Shown here: positions 7,148 to 15,852 of the stretch, piece after piece
How positions within the stretch are numbered: the first letter of the stretch is position 1
Layout: every line of letters starts with the position of its first letter
Assembly: GCA_051846895.1 (NCBI GenBank)
Contig: JBPYCQ010000007.1
Span: 109,672 to 173,671 of the forward strand
Length of the DNA: 64,000 nucleotides
Source of the DNA: CALKAL01 sp051846895
Lineage (GTDB): Bacteria; Bacillota; Bacilli; Bacillales; Alkalibacillaceae
Direction: 5' to 3'
The notes under the pieces: model-generated
What the model was told of the DNA's origin: nothing
Databases searched by the model: none
The model's input: the letters and a program-made list of their open reading frames with translations, nothing else
Translations under genes and position numbers: made by a program

Positions 7148-8313
7148 AAATCTTTCACACAGCTGACTGGCATTTAGGAAAGCTTGTCCAAGGCGTTTAC
7201 ATGACTGAGGATCAAGAGTTTGTTTTACATCAGTTTGTTGATGCCATAAAAAGGGAGAAACCAGATGTAATTATAGTTGCTGGCGACTTATATGATCGAG
7301 CAGTTCCACCAACTGATGCTGTTAATCTATTAAATAACATCTTCAATGAAATCGTACTAGAATTAAAGACTCCCGTTCTCGCAATAACTGGAAACCATGA
7401 CAGTCCTGGTCGATTGGATTTTGGTACAAAAATAATGCGAGATAATGGCCTGTTTATTGTTGGGCAATTGTCACGTGAATTAGAACCTGTTGTACTGAAG
7501 GATGAATTTGGGGAGGTTCATTTTCATCTCATTCCGTATGTTGATCCAAGCGTTGTTCGTCATCTATATGAAGACGATGATATTCGCTCACATGATGATG
7601 CAATGAAACGAATCATCTCAGAAATTGAGAAGAAGATGGATACTAATAGTCGACATATTATGGTTGGACATGCTTTTGTCACCCCACAAGGAGAACCTAA
7701 GGATAATACGAGTGAATCTGAACGACCGTTGTCCATAGGAGGGGCAGAACATGTTCATGCAAGTTATTTTGAAAAATTCCATTATACAGCCTTAGGACAT
7801 TTACACCAAGCTCATTACGTGGGAAGTGAGAAAGTAAGATATGCAGGTTCGCCTCTAAAATATTCTATTTCTGAAGAACATCACAACAAGGGATTTCTAG
7901 TTATTGATATGGATGGTAATGGGGATGTAACTGTTGAAAAAAGAGAATTAAAACCTAAAAGAGATATGTATACAGTTGAAGCAACAATGGAGCAACTGTT
8001 ACAGCATAAATCAAGTGATGATTACGTTTTCGTGCGTCTATTAGATGAGACACCTGTCCTTTATCCAATGGAAAAAATTCGCTCAGTATATCCGAATTGT
8101 ATGCATGTAGAAAGACGGATACTTTTATCACAGCAACATGAGCGTAATCAAGACAAAACCGAACGTCACAAAATGAGTGACCTAGAGCTGTTCCAAGCTT
8201 TCTACAAAGAAGTTAAAGGGGTCGAAGTGTCTGAAGAGGTTGAGAAAATATTTACAGAAATATTAAATGAGACATTACGTGATGAAAGCGAATTACAGCT
8301 ATCTAAAAAATAG
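7144..8313 (+). CDS. sbcD: Exonuclease SbcCD, nuclease subunit D
   Basis: SbcD is the Mn-dependent metallophosphoesterase subunit of SbcCD (Mre11-Rad50 type), which cleaves hairpins and processes blocked DNA ends. The 389-residue chain shows all phosphoesterase motifs in order: DWHLGK at 8-13, GDLYDR near 47-52, GNHDSPGRL near 83, then GHAFV and GHLHQAH. AATAGGAGTGA lies upstream of the ATG at 7144. The sbcC start is 23 bp downstream, so the two are co-transcribed. The stretch before the gene (6904-7143) holds no other clear gene. The upstream LexA-type promoter at 6635-6663 points this way and may make the pair damage-inducible. Confidence 0.95.
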   Translation: MKIFHTADWHLGKLVQGVYMTEDQEFVLHQFVDAIKREKPDVIIVAGDLYDRAVPPTDAVNLLNNIFNEIVLELKTPVLAITGNHDSPGRLDFGTKIMRDNGLFIVGQLSRELEPVVLKDEFGEVHFHLIPYVDPSVVRHLYEDDDIRSHDDAMKRIISEIEKKMDTNSRHIMVGHAFVTPQGEPKDNTSESERPLSIGGAEHVHASYFEKFHYTALGHLHQAHYVGSEKVRYAGSPLKYSISEEHHNKGFLVIDMDGNGDVTVEKRELKPKRDMYTVEATMEQLLQHKSSDDYVFVRLLDETPVLYPMEKIRSVYPNCMHVERRILLSQQHERNQDKTERHKMSDLELFQAFYKEVKGVEVSEEVEKIFTEILNETLRDESELQLSKK

Positions 8314-8336
8314 GATATTTGAAAGGGGAAGCTAAT

Positions 8337-11300
8337 ATGAAGCCGATTAAGCTTACAATGACAGCTTTCGGACCTTATCGTAGTCAAGAGATTGTTAACT
8401 TTGAAGAACTAGAGGATCATAGATTATTTGTTATTTCAGGAAAAACTGGTGCAGGTAAGACAACTATATTTGACGGAATATGTTTTGCTTTATATGGTTC
8501 GGCGAGTGGCGAAGACAGGCAAGATGATAAAATGTTACGTAGTCACTTTGCGGATGATGATTTACACACGAGTGTGGAGCTTATCTTTGAGTTAAAGGGA
8601 AAAAAATATCGGGTGCTACGTCAGCTTGGCCATGTTAAGCAAGGAAATAAAAGTATAACCGGTGAAAAGTATGAGTTTTACCGAATAGAAGAAAAAGGAG
8701 AAGTCCCTTGTGTCGATCGTCAAATCAAATCAGAAATTGATCAAAAACTCAAACAGTTATTAGGATTAACGAAAGATCAATTCAGCCAAATTGTCATGCT
8801 TCCACAAGGTGAATTCCGAAAACTTTTAACTTCAAAGACAGAAAACAAGGAAGAACTCTTACGGAGAATATTTCAAACTTATCCTTATCAAGAAATAAGT
8901 GAGCGGCTAAAAACTAAGAAGAAAGAAGCCGAGGGAGCCTTTGAATCATTAAAACAAGAACGTGATCGTTACGTACAAGACATATATGCTAAATTGCCTG
9001 TCAGAGAAGACTCACTATTGTTTCAAGTGTTAGAGCAAGAACACTTTAATATGAATCAAATAGTTGAAGGTCTTATTGCTGAAGGTGAATTTTATAAAGA
9101 AAAAATTGTACAAATGGATAAGGAAAAAAATAGTGCTTCAGAGAAATCAAAAAAAATGCAAGAAGCTTATCATGCAGCTAAAGCTTTAAATGAAAAGTTT
9201 ACCGAGTTAGAGGAATTGGAAAAGAAACTATTCATTTTAAACGAACAAAAAGATGAGATTAAAGCTAAAGAAGAACAGCTTGAAAAGGCAGAACAAGCTA
9301 GTCATATAAGTGTACTTGAGACAAACGTGAATGAGTGGAGAGACGATGTAAAGGCGAAAAAGCTCGTTCAGCAAGAGACAAAAGTAGATATGGAAGATGC
9401 CTCAAGTAAATTGAAATTTGCTGAAGAAAAGTACATGAATGAGAAAAATCGTAAAGAAGAACGCGAAAAATTATCTCATCGCATTAGCCAACTAGAAGAA
9501 CTGTTACCAAAAGTAAAAGAGTTGAATACTAAAAAGCAAGAATCAAACCGTTTGAATCAACAAGTAGAAAATTTACAGCAACAATTAAATCAAACGAAGG
9601 ATGAAACTAAGTCTCAACAAAAGGCTAAAGAAAAATTATCTATACAAGTAAAAGAATATTCTTTAGCAGTTGATATGTTACCTGAAGAAGAGAAAAAGTT
9701 ACTTGATATGTATGAACAAGCGAAAGCATTAGATAAATATATTGAAGTTAAAAATAATCTCGATAATTTAATAAATGAATATAAGGAATCTGAAAAAAAG
9801 TATAAACAAATAAAACATATTTATGAACAAAAAGAAGAGGCTTGGATTCAAGGACAAGCTGGATTACTAGCTAAACACTTACATAACGGTGAGGCTTGTC
9901 CAGTATGTGGTAGTGAAAATCATCCAAATAAAGCAACAGTAGCTGAACATACACCGACTAAAGAAGAACTTGATCAAGTAAAAAGACAATATGAAGACGT
10001 TCATAAGGAGTTTTCGCAAATCGTTGCGGATGGTAAGTCAGCTAGAGGTCGATTACAAGAATGCGAAGATGAGCTTAATAATTTAGGAATTGAACTTAAT
10101 AATGTTAATCAAACGTTTGATGACATTCGGCAAGAAGGTAAAAAACAAAAACAATTAGTTAAGGAGTTAAAGGAGAAAAAGGCAAAATTACAAGAGTTAC
10201 AAAAATCTTATGAGCAAGTGGAAAAGGAATTAAATGAATTACAAAATAAACAAGATAACCTTCAAAAAGAATATTACAAAGCAGATAGTTTATATAAGAG
10301 TGCAAAAGCTGTTTATGATGAAACACTCAAAAGCATACCTGAAGAAGTCCGTGAGATAAACGTCTTAGAAGTCAAGATTAATGAGACTAAACATTTAAAA
10401 ATATCAATGGATCAGGCGTGGGAAAAAGCACAGAAGGAAGTAGAAGAGTATAGAGAAGTTTATACAAAGGTTAAAGCAAATGAAGAAAATGTGAGCAAGC
10501 AATTAGCCGAATCAGAATCCAAATTAAGCAAAGCCGAAACACAGTTTACGGCTGCTTTAAAGGAAGCGGGTTTTGAGAGTGAACAATTGTATCAGCAAGC
10601 TAAGCGAACAGAATCTGAACGAAAACAGCTAAAAGAGAATTTAGAAAAATATAAAGAAGCATTATTAACTACAAGAAATCGAATTAACCAATTAAAAGAG
10701 CAGTTAACAGAGCAAGAAAAAATAGATTTAGCATCATATGAATTACAAATGCAGGAAGCAGAGCAAGCTTATGAACAGACGTTAAGAATATATAACTCAA
10801 CTGTTCAACAGGCACAAGATGTTCAAGATATTAAATGTCAGATTGAAAAGGCAAGCACAAAGGTTGAACATCAAGAAAAGCAATTAAACCAAATAGCAGA
10901 TTTATACGATGTCATTCGGGGCCATAACGATTTAAAAATTTCATTTGAACGTTATTTACAAATTGAATATTTAGAGCAAATTATTGAGGCAGCAAATGAA
11001 AGGTTAAAACGACTATCCAATGGCCAATTTTATTTAAAACGTAGTAACAGACAAGAATCCCATGGAAAACAAAGTGGATTAGGTCTGGATGTCTATGATG
11101 TTTATACTGGTCAAGATCGGGATGTTAAGTCATTGTCAGGTGGTGAAAAATTTAACGCATCTCTTTGCCTAGCCCTAGGTATGTCTGATGTGATTCAAAG
11201 TTTCCAAGGAGGCGTCGTAATAGATACAATGTTTATTGATGAGGGCTTTGGTTCATTAGACGACGAATCGCTCAATAAAGCGGTAGATACATTAATTGAT

Positions 11301-11429
11301 TTACAAAAGTCTGGAAGGATGATTGGAGTCATTTCACATGTGCAAGAATTAAAGTCATCGATTCCAGCCATTCTACAAGTAGAAAAAACTAAAGAGGGTT
11401 ACAGCCAAACTGAATTTTTAATAAAATAA
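8337..11429 (+). CDS. sbcC: Exonuclease SbcCD, SMC-like ATPase subunit C
   Basis: SbcC is the Rad50-like ATPase that bridges DNA and drives the SbcD nuclease. The 1030-residue protein has Walker A GKTGAGKTT at about 35-43, a long antiparallel coiled coil rich in E, K and Q, a zinc hook CPVCGS near residue 521 at the centre, the ABC signature LSGGEK near 932 and Walker B FIDEGFGSLD near 966. An upstream TTG extends the frame by six codons, but AAGGGG at 8 bp before the ATG at 8337 decides the start. It follows sbcD in one operon and is followed by the inverted repeat 11440-11469. Confidence 0.96.
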   Translation: MKPIKLTMTAFGPYRSQEIVNFEELEDHRLFVISGKTGAGKTTIFDGICFALYGSASGEDRQDDKMLRSHFADDDLHTSVELIFELKGKKYRVLRQLGHVKQGNKSITGEKYEFYRIEEKGEVPCVDRQIKSEIDQKLKQLLGLTKDQFSQIVMLPQGEFRKLLTSKTENKEELLRRIFQTYPYQEISERLKTKKKEAEGAFESLKQERDRYVQDIYAKLPVREDSLLFQVLEQEHFNMNQIVEGLIAEGEFYKEKIVQMDKEKNSASEKSKKMQEAYHAAKALNEKFTELEELEKKLFILNEQKDEIKAKEEQLEKAEQASHISVLETNVNEWRDDVKAKKLVQQETKVDMEDASSKLKFAEEKYMNEKNRKEEREKLSHRISQLEELLPKVKELNTKKQESNRLNQQVENLQQQLNQTKDETKSQQKAKEKLSIQVKEYSLAVDMLPEEEKKLLDMYEQAKALDKYIEVKNNLDNLINEYKESEKKYKQIKHIYEQKEEAWIQGQAGLLAKHLHNGEACPVCGSENHPNKATVAEHTPTKEELDQVKRQYEDVHKEFSQIVADGKSARGRLQECEDELNNLGIELNNVNQTFDDIRQEGKKQKQLVKELKEKKAKLQELQKSYEQVEKELNELQNKQDNLQKEYYKADSLYKSAKAVYDETLKSIPEEVREINVLEVKINETKHLKISMDQAWEKAQKEVEEYREVYTKVKANEENVSKQLAESESKLSKAETQFTAALKEAGFESEQLYQQAKRTESERKQLKENLEKYKEALLTTRNRINQLKEQLTEQEKIDLASYELQMQEAEQAYEQTLRIYNSTVQQAQDVQDIKCQIEKASTKVEHQEKQLNQIADLYDVIRGHNDLKISFERYLQIEYLEQIIEAANERLKRLSNGQFYLKRSNRQESHGKQSGLGLDVYDVYTGQDRDVKSLSGGEKFNASLCLALGMSDVIQSFQGGVVIDTMFIDEGFGSLDDESLNKAVDTLIDLQKSGRMIGVISHVQELKSSIPAILQVEKTKEGYSQTEFLIK

Positions 11430-11439
11430 AAACATATTT

Positions 11440-11469
11440 CCATGGTTAATCCATTGTGATTGACCATGG
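11440..11469. terminator. Inverted repeat between sbcC and the convergent HD gene
   Basis: CCATGGTTAATC (11440-11451) pairs with GATTGACCATGG (11458-11469), 11 of 12 positions, loop of 6. The flanking T tracts are short on both strands, so it is a weak, perhaps bidirectional, terminator. Confidence 0.55.
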
Positions 11470-11496
11470 GCTTTACATACCATTTACCCTAACCAC

Positions 11497-12036
11497 TCAA
11501 TTAGATTTCGCATAATGGTTAAATTTGCTTAAAGTTAAGTTTATTTTATTATCAAGTTGTTTGATCAATGACAATTCTTTGTCTTGTTTGATCTTTTTAT
11601 AATGGTGGGCATTGCCAGGCTCTTTGTCTTGTTCATCAGCTAAGTATATGACATGCTGTAAAGAATTTCTTTGGAAACGTTCAGATGGAAGTACTGATTC
11701 TGTGTGAAATAAAATGGCGTGAGATATTTCCTTCGCTGCTAAAGGGCTTTCTCCAAGGCGAATTAATAGCTTGTGCGCACGTTCGGCCCCTTTAATCGGG
11801 TGAATGTCATAATCTTTGTAGAGCTTATAGTCCCATTGCCCATTGCTATACCATGTATAATGGCCAATATCATGTAAAAAACCAGCTTTTGCCGCCCAAT
11901 CCGGGTTGACATGATATTTAATCGCTAGCTCATATGCATATTGTGCCACGGAAATTGCATGGGCCATTCCGGATCGTCTTAAATACTTTTGTGCAATTTT
12001 GTGACGATAAATTTGTTCCAAAGTAACACGATTCAT
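11497..12036 (-). CDS. HD-domain phosphohydrolase
   Basis: The 179-residue protein has the HD signature: H-x about residue 26 (GMAHAISVAQYAY), LHDIGH near 54, a second histidine HAILFHTE near 107, and ADEQD near 133, which supply the metal ligands of HD hydrolases acting on nucleotides or other phosphate esters. The first metal histidine and the HD pair are present, so it should be active. It is monocistronic, with TAGGAGGTT before the ATG, and converges on sbcC. The substrate is not predictable. Confidence 0.85.
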   Translation of the reverse strand: MNRVTLEQIYRHKIAQKYLRRSGMAHAISVAQYAYELAIKYHVNPDWAAKAGFLHDIGHYTWYSNGQWDYKLYKDYDIHPIKGAERAHKLLIRLGESPLAAKEISHAILFHTESVLPSERFQRNSLQHVIYLADEQDKEPGNAHHYKKIKQDKELSLIKQLDNKINLTLSKFNHYAKSN

Positions 12037-12141
12037 TTTAAAACCTCCTATTTTAGGTTAAATTATCGATATGTTATCACTATTGTTGTTTATATTCAAT
12101 GGTTAATATTAACTACTTATTGTTAGTGGAAAGGTTCAAGT

Positions 12142-12771
12142 ATGAAAATAATTCTTGTGCATGGCTTTAATAAAAATAAAAAAGATATGATTCCAATGGC
12201 AAAATTGTTAGAACAAAGGGGTTTTCAATGTTTATTGCCTAATTTACCACTCAGATATCAAGAGTTCGATTTATCTGTTTCCCAATTAGCAAAATATTTA
12301 ATAAAGTATGTAGAAATGAATGAAAAGGTTCATTTAGTCGGTCATAGCACAGGTGGTTTAGTCATAAGAAAGCTTATCTCTAATGGAACGTTAAATAATA
12401 AAATTAAAAGAGCTGTATTAATAGCAAGTCCGAATAAAGGAAGTCAATTAGCTCAAATAGCTAATAAATATAAGGTGTACGTAAACATTTTTAAGACATT
12501 AAAATCGTTAGACCCAGAATATGTTGCGAAACTCGATCTTATACATGACCGCACGATTGAAATCGGGGCAATAGCAGGAAATAAAAAAGGATCCATTCTT
12601 AGTAAGCTTATAAAAGGTGAAAATGATGGACGAGTTGAAATCGACTCAGTGATCTTCAATGCTCTAACTGATTATACTGTTTTACCATACTGGCATAAAG
12701 AAATTCATCGCGTTGAAGAAACAGCTGATCAAGTGGTACATTTTTTAAATACAGGCCATTTCATTAAATAA
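12142..12771 (+). CDS. Alpha/beta hydrolase (lipase/esterase-like)
   Basis: The 209-residue chain opens with VHGFNKN (oxyanion loop) and carries the nucleophile elbow GHSTGG with Ser near 69. A late histidine in the YWHKEIHR/HFLNTGHF region and an aspartate near GENDGRVEIDS can complete the triad. No signal peptide is seen, so it acts in the cytoplasm. The layout (small size, GHSxGG) resembles YdeN-like or lipase-like hydrolases. GGAAAGG lies upstream of the ATG. The next gene begins 47 bp downstream on the same strand. Confidence 0.82.
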   Translation: MKIILVHGFNKNKKDMIPMAKLLEQRGFQCLLPNLPLRYQEFDLSVSQLAKYLIKYVEMNEKVHLVGHSTGGLVIRKLISNGTLNNKIKRAVLIASPNKGSQLAQIANKYKVYVNIFKTLKSLDPEYVAKLDLIHDRTIEIGAIAGNKKGSILSKLIKGENDGRVEIDSVIFNALTDYTVLPYWHKEIHRVEETADQVVHFLNTGHFIK

Positions 12772-12818
12772 TTAATAAACAACAAAATTATTAGATAGCA
12801 TATGTGGGATGTGATTAA

Positions 12819-13517
12819 ATGAGAAATTCTGAAAAGTTCTTATCAACATTTAATAAAATAGAAAAATTCTTAAACGATGAGTTGAAGGTAGGAGATAAAT
12901 ATACGAGTTTTTCCAGTTCAGTAAAAAAAGCTTCATCTCGAAACATTGTCGTCAGGCGTTATAAAGATAACTTATTGGAATTTGCTGAACTAAGGAATGC
13001 CATTGTACATGAAAGGACGGAACCAGAATATCCGATTGCTGAACCACATGATTCTATCGTTGAGTTAATCGAATTAGTTTACCAAGAGTTAACAGAACCA
13101 AAAAAAGTCATTCCATTGTATGAAAGAGAAGTAACGGCATTCCAGGCAACGGATTCATTGGCTGATTTATTAAAAATCGTTAAACAATCTGCCTATTCTT
13201 ACTTTCCAGTTTATGAGGGTGGTCAGTTTCTTGGATTAGTAACAGAAAACGGGATTACAAATTGGTTAGCAGGTACCGTTGAAGAGAAAGTTTCACGCAA
13301 AAAAACACCTTTAAAAGAGATTCTAAAATACGAAGAAGGTGTGGAAAACTATACTTTTATGAGTGCAAATGCAACTATATATGAAGCTCAACAAATTTTT
13401 CAAGAAAACATTGCAAAAAACGTTCGTTTTGATACGATACTTATAACAAAAAATGGGGAAAGACATGAGAAGTTAATAGGGATTATAACTACATGGGATA
13501 TTATTGAATTACCTTAG
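12819..13517 (+). CDS. CBS-domain protein with an N-terminal HEPN-like domain
   Basis: The C-terminal two-thirds (about residues 95-232) is a CBS pair: VTAFQATDSLADLL, YFPVYEGGQFLGLVTE, FMSANATIYEAQQIF and KLIGIITTWDIIEL. CBS pairs sense adenine nucleotides or similar ligands. The first 90 residues are helical and hold LRNAIVHER, an R-x4-H motif at Arg59/His64 with Asn next to the Arg, as in HEPN ribonuclease domains. The fusion suggests a ligand-controlled HEPN protein, but catalysis is inferred only from the motif. The gene is followed after 10 bp by the YciI-like gene and then the dehydrogenase, likely one transcript. Confidence 0.75.
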   Translation: MRNSEKFLSTFNKIEKFLNDELKVGDKYTSFSSSVKKASSRNIVVRRYKDNLLEFAELRNAIVHERTEPEYPIAEPHDSIVELIELVYQELTEPKKVIPLYEREVTAFQATDSLADLLKIVKQSAYSYFPVYEGGQFLGLVTENGITNWLAGTVEEKVSRKKTPLKEILKYEEGVENYTFMSANATIYEAQQIFQENIAKNVRFDTILITKNGERHEKLIGIITTWDIIELP

Positions 13518-13527
13518 GAGGTATGAG

Positions 13528-13788
13528 ATGAAATATTTTGCTGTATTTTTACCAATGAAAGATGAAGAAAAGAGCAAGGAGCATCGCCTGCAACACCTTG
13601 AATTTTTAAAAAATATGAAATCGGAAGGAAAGGTTCATATGTATGGCAGATTTACAGATGGATCAGGTGGTCTAGTAATTTATCGTGCATTTAATATTGA
13701 TGAAGCGATATCTTACTTAAAAGAAGATCCGTATGTAAAAGTTGGCGCACGGGGTTGGGAGATTCGTGAATGGGCAGTAGTTGAATAA
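13528..13788 (+). CDS. YciI family protein
   Basis: This 86-residue protein has the YciI dimeric ferredoxin-like fold signature: YFAVFLPMKD, then HLEFLKNMKSEGKVHMYGRFTDGSGGLVIY split by its conserved His and Gly, and EAISYLKEDPYVK with the final W-E-I-R-E-W. YciI proteins are small putative enzymes whose substrates are mostly unknown. The frame is open upstream to 13504, but AGGAGG at 13517-13522 precedes the ATG at 13528, which fixes the start. The ribosome site overlaps the stop of the CBS gene. Confidence 0.85.
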   Translation: MKYFAVFLPMKDEEKSKEHRLQHLEFLKNMKSEGKVHMYGRFTDGSGGLVIYRAFNIDEAISYLKEDPYVKVGARGWEIREWAVVE

Positions 13789-13807
13789 AAATAAAAGGGT
13801 GAGTGGA

Positions 13808-14677
13808 ATGAAAGTAGGTTTTATAGGCCTTGGTATTATGGGGAAACCGATGTGTAAAAATTTAATCAAGGCTGGTTATGATGTTATCGTATCTAGTTCG
13901 AATGCAACAACCAATATGGAAATGAGCGATGCTGGAGCAACAGTTGTTGATTCTTGGAATGAATTAGCTCGTCAATCAGAGGTAGTATTCGTCATGGTAC
14001 CTGATTCTAAAGAAGTAAGAGAAGTAATTGTTGGTGAAAAAGGAATTGTAAATGACTTAAAACACGGAAGTGTCGTTGTTGACATGAGCTCAATCTCACC
14101 TATTACCAGTCAAGAAATCGCGAAAACATTAAAAGAAAATGGGGTAGGTTTCCTTGATGCCCCAGTTAGTGGTGGTGAACCTAAAGCCATTGACGGAACT
14201 GTTTCAATTATGGTTGGTGGTGATGAAGAAACATTTATTCGTTGTTTACCACTTTTACAAGTCATGGGGGGGTCAGTAGTACGTGTTGGAGAAGTCGGAG
14301 CTGGTAATTCTACTAAACTAGCAAATCAAATTATCGTCGCCTTAAATATCGCTGCAGTATCTGAAGCCTTCGTTTTGGCGAAGAAAATGGGTGTTGATTT
14401 AGATTTAGTGTACAAAGCAATCCGTGGAGGGCTAGCAGGTAGCACTGTACTCGATGCTAAAGGTCCGATGATGATTGAAAGAGACTTTAATCCGGGCTTT
14501 AAGATAGACCTTCATTTAAAGGATTTAAATAATGTAATGAAAACAGCAGAAGAAATAAATGTTGAACTACCACTCACTGCTTCAATGCAAGATATTCTAC
14601 AAAAGCTAAATGATGAAGGTTATGGTAAAGAAGACCACTCAGCCATTATTAAATATTTTGAAAATCTCACGGAATAA
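13808..14677 (+). CDS. Beta-hydroxyacid dehydrogenase (2-hydroxy-3-oxopropionate reductase type)
   Basis: The 289-residue enzyme belongs to the NAD(P)-dependent 3-hydroxyisobutyrate/tartronate semialdehyde reductase family. It shows the Rossmann start FIGLGIMGKPM, the substrate loop DAPVSGGEPKAIDGT near residue 115, and the catalytic-lysine helix GAGNSTKLANQI near 165. The frame is open to a TTG at 13781, but GGGTGAGTGGA before the ATG at 13808 fits better and gives the standard N-terminus. Which hydroxyacid it uses cannot be decided here; GarR/GlxR-like or MmsB-like are the options. A terminator follows at 14682-14708. Confidence 0.85.
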   Translation: MKVGFIGLGIMGKPMCKNLIKAGYDVIVSSSNATTNMEMSDAGATVVDSWNELARQSEVVFVMVPDSKEVREVIVGEKGIVNDLKHGSVVVDMSSISPITSQEIAKTLKENGVGFLDAPVSGGEPKAIDGTVSIMVGGDEETFIRCLPLLQVMGGSVVRVGEVGAGNSTKLANQIIVALNIAAVSEAFVLAKKMGVDLDLVYKAIRGGLAGSTVLDAKGPMMIERDFNPGFKIDLHLKDLNNVMKTAEEINVELPLTASMQDILQKLNDEGYGKEDHSAIIKYFENLTE

Positions 14678-14681
14678 AAAT

Positions 14682-14708
14682 CTAGGAAAGATCATTTTTC
14701 TTTCCTAG
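14682..14708 (+). terminator. Terminator of the CBS-YciI-dehydrogenase unit
   Basis: CTAGGAAAG (14682-14690) pairs perfectly with CTTTCCTAG (14700-14708), followed by TTTC. Confidence 0.7.
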
Positions 14709-14764
14709 TTTCGACGGATTCAAACTAGCAAAAGTACGTAATTATTTTTAGAATGTAATAAAAA

Positions 14765-14794
14765 AGAGAAAACTTACTCACTTAAGATTTCTCT
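14765..14794 (-). terminator. Terminator of the sigma-factor gene
   Basis: On the minus strand AGAGAAATCTTA pairs with TAAGTTTTCTCT and runs into a T tract, 3 bp past the stop at 14798. Confidence 0.75.
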
Positions 14795-14797
14795 AAA

Positions 14798-15301
14798 CTA
14801 CATAAATTCTTTCAAAACAGGCTGTAGTTTCCTTTTAACTTCTTTTCCCCAGCCTTTGACAGCGTCAATTGTCGTATTTTCTTCGGCTGCAATGTCTTTA
14901 TAGGCTTTACCTTCAATGATTCTTTTTTTAACAAAAATCCACTGCTTTTCGGTTAAAGAATTTCGGACGGTTGACCAAAATCCTGGGTCAAAATTTTCAA
15001 TATTTTGATCATGTGATATGTCTTCTTTAATATAATCTGATACAGCTTCGTGTTCATTAATACGACTGTTTTTCCGAATGAGGTCAATAAGTCGACTGTT
15101 AATCGTAATATAGGCAAGTTTTCCGAATGTCTTTCTGTCGCCATATTTTTGATAAGCTTCCCAAAGGGCAATCACGCCTTCTTGAAAAAATTCCCCATCT
15201 TGATCATTAATATTTAATTTATGAATTAAATAATAGATCATCCGTTCATATTCTTTCACTAAATCTGCGAACTCAACGTGGATGGTAGTATTTTGTTTCA
15301 A
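14798..15301 (-). CDS. Small sigma-70 family RNA polymerase sigma factor
   Basis: About 167 residues carry a region 2 (YERMIYYLIHKLNI, EFFQEGVIALWEAYQKY, FGKLAYITINSRLIDLIRK) and a region 4 helix-turn-helix (LTEKQWIFVKKRIIEGKAY, DIAAEENTTIDAVKGW). No region 3 or extended C-terminus is seen, so it resembles minor sigma factors of Bacillus such as those of stress or defective-prophage origin. The frame is open to a GTG at 15337, but GAGGGGTG followed 7 bp later by a TTG at 15299-15301 gives the better start. No anti-sigma gene is adjacent. The regulon is unknown. Confidence 0.8.
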   Translation of the reverse strand: MKQNTTIHVEFADLVKEYERMIYYLIHKLNINDQDGEFFQEGVIALWEAYQKYGDRKTFGKLAYITINSRLIDLIRKNSRINEHEAVSDYIKEDISHDQNIENFDPGFWSTVRNSLTEKQWIFVKKRIIEGKAYKDIAAEENTTIDAVKGWGKEVKRKLQPVLKEFM

Positions 15302-15482
15302 CGATAAACACCCCTCAAACCGACAGACTATTATCACTTCATATAGTTGAATAATTCTTTAAATTTGTCATCTTGGACAATTGCCAATTAGAAGTTTGAT
15401 TTTCATAAAAAAGGCTCGATTTTTGCTAAAATTAACAAAAAAACGAGAGATAAAATTAATATAGGTAAAAGTTATAAGATTT

Positions 15483-15513
15483 TTGTATTAAATGAGCTAT
15501 TCAACTATATAAT
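15483..15513 (+). promoter_or_regulatory. Candidate promoter reading antisense to the small membrane gene
   Basis: TTGTAT (15483-15488) and TATATAAT (15506-15513) give a 17-bp gap to TATATA or 19 bp to TATAAT. The expected start near 15520 would give an RNA crossing 15579-15650, the 3' part of the opposite gene. Confidence 0.4.
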
Positions 15514-15542
15514 CGGGATATTTTGTAAAAAGGGTGGTTATT

Positions 15543-15650
15543 TTGGCAAAAAAAGAACTGGGCGTTGAATTGCTCCAGTTACGAATCTTTATAGTCAAAT
15601 TTTTCGAGGACTTTTTTCAATGTATTATTTATATTTACAAGTGCGATTAA
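15543..15650 (+). CDS. Possible 35-residue peptide, antisense to the adjacent small membrane gene
   Basis: A TTG at 15543 lies 5 bp after AAAGGGTGG. The frame MAKKELGVELLQLRIFIVKF and on runs to TAA at 15648-15650. It overlaps the opposite gene (15579-15743) by 72 bp. The frame may be real, or the transcript may act only as an antisense RNA. Confidence 0.3.
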   Translation: MAKKELGVELLQLRIFIVKFFEDFFQCIIYIYKCD

Positions 15651-15743
15651 GATAAAACCAAGCATAATAAAAGTTATGACCTCTTGAGTAAATATCGCAA
15701 CTACACCTAAAATAATTGCAAATAATGTATACCAATAATTCAA
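15579..15743 (-). CDS. Small two-segment membrane protein, 54 residues
   Basis: A TTG start at 15741-15743 follows GGAGGGG at 7 bp, and the frame ends with TAA at 15579-15581. The product has two hydrophobic segments (YTLFAIILGVVAIFT and VITFIMLGFILIALV) and a charged tail KKVLEKFDYKDS. It is not a domain I recognise. A promoter-like sequence and short frame on the other strand overlap its 3' end, an arrangement like type I toxin-antitoxin loci such as txpA/ratA, though toxicity is only a possibility. It may equally be an ordinary small envelope protein. Confidence 0.6.
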   Translation of the reverse strand: MNYWYTLFAIILGVVAIFTQEVITFIMLGFILIALVNINNTLKKVLEKFDYKDS

Positions 15744-15852
15744 AAGTAACCCCTCCTAATAAACCTACTTAATATATTTTACCATATTAATTGAACTCCA
15801 TATCACCGCCTTAGGCACAAGCGCATATGATGATGCAAAAGGAGGAAGTCAT

